Shown piece after piece: positions 62,422 through 64,000 of a stretch of DNA of 64,000 bases. The stretch's first letter is position 1; each line of letters begins with the position of its first letter. Origin of the DNA: Anaerolineae bacterium (lineage in GTDB: Bacteria; Chloroflexota; Anaerolineae; Aggregatilineales; Phototrophicaceae); assembly GCA_022822545.1 (NCBI GenBank), contig JAJEBE010000054.1, positions 141,099 to 205,098 on the forward strand. The letters run 5' to 3'. The notes beneath the pieces are model-generated. The model worked only from the letters and a program-made list of their open reading frames with translations. It did no database searches and was not told the origin of the DNA. The position numbers and the translations under genes are program-made.

Positions 62422-64000
62422 TCAATCGGCTCGATCCGGGGGCTTCGTATCCTCGTCCACCTCCGCCATCAGTTTCAGCGCTTCCGCCTTCATGGTTTTC
62501 GGCAGGGCGAAGTCTCTGCTGAAATACACTGATTCGGGGAAGCGATAATTCCAGGCGCGGTAAAAGTCCGCGCGCTGCCTGTCCCGGCTTAGATTGCAGT
62601 CAAAGCGCAGAAGAAAGCCATTGGGCAGTGGACCATCGTTGCCGTGCTGTATGTGCGACAGCCCCCAGGTGATGCCGCGTCCATCGCCATTATCGGCGAA
62701 GGCGTCGGGCACATAGGGCCCGGCAGCCGTCGGCGGCGCGCTCACTTTTCCAAGGACTTCGAAATTCAATCCGTCCGGCGCGAATTGCACTGTGTTCTTC
62801 TCGGGACCTTCGTGGCTCGTGATCGCGACAATGCCGTCTCGATAGGGATAAAGAAAGGTCTCGTGCCCGCTGTTGGTTACCGGGTTCAGCGCTGACTTGA
62901 CGAAGGGACCGGCGGGATTGTCGGCCATGGCGACCCCCCAACTGATGCCCAGGTCGTGACGATAGGCCCGGCCGTACTGTACGCCCTTGTAATACAGCCA
63001 GATCTGCCCGCGATACGTTAGCAGGTAGGGATCGTGAAGCTTATGCGAATCCCAATCGCCGAAACTGTTGATGGCGTCAGCATCATCCGCGTCGCCGTCA
63101 AACGCGCCGCGGCGCCCCGGGCGCAGGACAGGCGCATCCATTTTGGTCCAGGGTCCTTCGGGAGAATCGGCCCAAGCCATGGCGATTTGATGGGGCGTCC
63201 TGTGTTTCCAGACTCCGCTGATCGCCTGATAGTAGAGATAGTATATCCCCTCATGGACCAAGATATCGGGCGTGAAAACTGAGCGGTCATCGAAGCTGCC
63301 TTTTGGGCCGCGGCGCACTGCCAGGCCGCCCTCCGTCCAGTGAAAACCATCAGAAGATGTAGCGTAGCAAATATCCGCCATATCCCAGTCCCAGGCCGGC
63401 CGGGTTTCACTCGCGTCCGCGATGCCGCGCCAAGCGGCTTCGGTCTGCCGGCGCGTGTACCAGACGTAGTATGTGTCGCCCACCTTGATCACTTTGGATG
63501 GATCGCGCCGAGTCAGTCCCGCTTCCTTGCCGATGCCGGACACGGCGGAATACTTGAAGGCGGAAAAGAAGTCGCTGCCTTGGTCTTTGTAGACGCCAAA
63601 TGTATCGTAGACCCGCTGCATCGCCCGGCTGATCGGCGCCTCCGGCCGCGCTTCCGGCGGGCGGTCCGGCTCGTTGGGATAGGTTAATGCTTGCATGTTT
63701 TGTTCGTTCAAGGCCAGGTCAGGCGAGAAGTATACATCTTCGGGAAAGCGCAGGTTCGCGCCTCGAAAGCCCGGCCGTTCGCGATCCCGCTGCAAGTTGC
63801 AGTCAAAGCGCACGATATAAGAATTGCCCGTCTTCATCTCCTCGGTCGCGATGTGGGACAGCCCCCAGATGATTCCCTTGCCATCTTTGGTATCGCGATA
63901 AGAGTCGGGCGCGAAGGGGCCAGCCGCCAAGGGCGGGAGTGTGACGTGAGCGACGACGGCGAAGTTCAAGCCGTCCGGCGAATATTGAATCGTATCTTTC
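62422..64000 (-). CDS. GH117-like glycosidase with tandem modules, 5' end outside the window
   Basis: At least 525 residues; the frame is open through the right edge, and the apparent start near 63969 is an internal Leu. The main part (about 130-515) is a five-bladed-propeller-type domain: FSAFKYSAVSGIGKEAGLTR, RRDPSKVIKVGDTYYVWYTR, RSVFTPDILVHEGIYYLYYQ, KLHDPYLLTYRGQIWLYYKG and GHETFLYPYRDGIVAITSHE, much like GH117 (anhydro-galactosidase/neoagarobiose-type). The first 80 residues repeat the end of that module (IIWGLSHIATEEM against ITWGLSHIQHGND; VRFDCNLQRDRERPGF against LRFDCNLSRDRQRADF), so a second full module very likely lies off the window. Sugar specificity is not proven. Confidence 0.7.
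   Translation of the reverse strand, partial: KDTIQYSPDGLNFAVVAHVTLPPLAAGPFAPDSYRDTKDGKGIIWGLSHIATEEMKTGNSYIVRFDCNLQRDRERPGFRGANLRFPEDVYFSPDLALNEQNMQALTYPNEPDRPPEARPEAPISRAMQRVYDTFGVYKDQGSDFFSAFKYSAVSGIGKEAGLTRRDPSKVIKVGDTYYVWYTRRQTEAAWRGIADASETRPAWDWDMADICYATSSDGFHWTEGGLAVRRGPKGSFDDRSVFTPDILVHEGIYYLYYQAISGVWKHRTPHQIAMAWADSPEGPWTKMDAPVLRPGRRGAFDGDADDADAINSFGDWDSHKLHDPYLLTYRGQIWLYYKGVQYGRAYRHDLGISWGVAMADNPAGPFVKSALNPVTNSGHETFLYPYRDGIVAITSHEGPEKNTVQFAPDGLNFEVLGKVSAPPTAAGPYVPDAFADNGDGRGITWGLSHIQHGNDGPLPNGFLLRFDCNLSRDRQRADFYRAWNYRFPESVYFSRDFALPKTMKAEALKLMAEVDEDTKPPDRAD

Noticed and set aside
63967..63969. Start codon of the GH117-like gene
   Set aside because: The codon is TTG inside a conserved stretch (SPDGLNF) that matches the internal repeat; the frame continues past the window edge.

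Overview
The window is about 58-60% GC and reads as a chromosome segment of a Chloroflexota bacterium, most likely class Anaerolineae or a close relative. This is an inference from gene content: two proteins with the DUF2298 / Chlor_Arch_YYY domain that is shared by Chloroflexota and archaea, an Agl23-type (TIGR03663-like) membrane protein fused to NHL repeats, a compact IF-2, and the gene order nusA-ylxR-infB-rbfA-nrnA-truB-ribF. There is no rRNA and no CRISPR array; one tRNA gene is present.

Layout. 1-7.0 kb: end of a sulfotransferase, then a DUF1385 membrane protein, recJ, fmt, a MATE exporter, a PspC-domain protein and malate dehydrogenase. 7.1-11.4 kb: a helix-turn-helix gene whose start abuts a 3.77-kb IS1595-family transposon with perfect 22-bp inverted ends. 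The transposon carries a transposase plus at least seven cargo genes, including a secreted SH3b/HExxH protein and an XRE regulator, and several palindromes and hairpins. 11.5-21.5 kb: a histidine phosphatase, two small proteins of unknown function, era, and the minus-strand transcription/translation operon nusA to ribF. 21.7-41.7 kb: a minus-strand run of eight genes, six of them for very large multi-membrane (GT-C-like) glycosyl-transfer proteins or a cytosolic GT4 glycosyltransferase, with an ECF sigma factor and its probable anti-sigma factor embedded; this looks like a machine for building surface glycans. 42-49.5 kb: tRNA-Gly(CCC), rplY (L25), gyrA, a small membrane protein with its own promoter and terminator, a membrane-anchored unknown, birA and a HIT protein. 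49.5-58.5 kb: two more GT-C-like membrane proteins flanking a heterodimeric ABC exporter. 58.5-64 kb: a double-HTH regulator, an unusual 750-bp intergenic region (relic repeat, 10-bp tandem array, long RNA-like hairpin), a methyltransferase coupled to a membrane SGNH hydrolase, and a GH117-like glycosidase with tandem modules that runs off the window.

How it fits together. The recurring theme outside housekeeping genes is the cell surface: at least seven polytopic GT-C-like proteins, a GT4 enzyme, a sulfotransferase, an SGNH hydrolase/acyl-modifying candidate and a GH117-like glycosidase. The ECF sigma/anti-sigma pair inside the largest cluster suggests that envelope state feeds back on expression. 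The clearest accessory island is the IS1595-type transposon. Starts were moved from the longest reading frame wherever a ribosome-binding site, operon overlap or family alignment supported it; such choices are stated in each entry.
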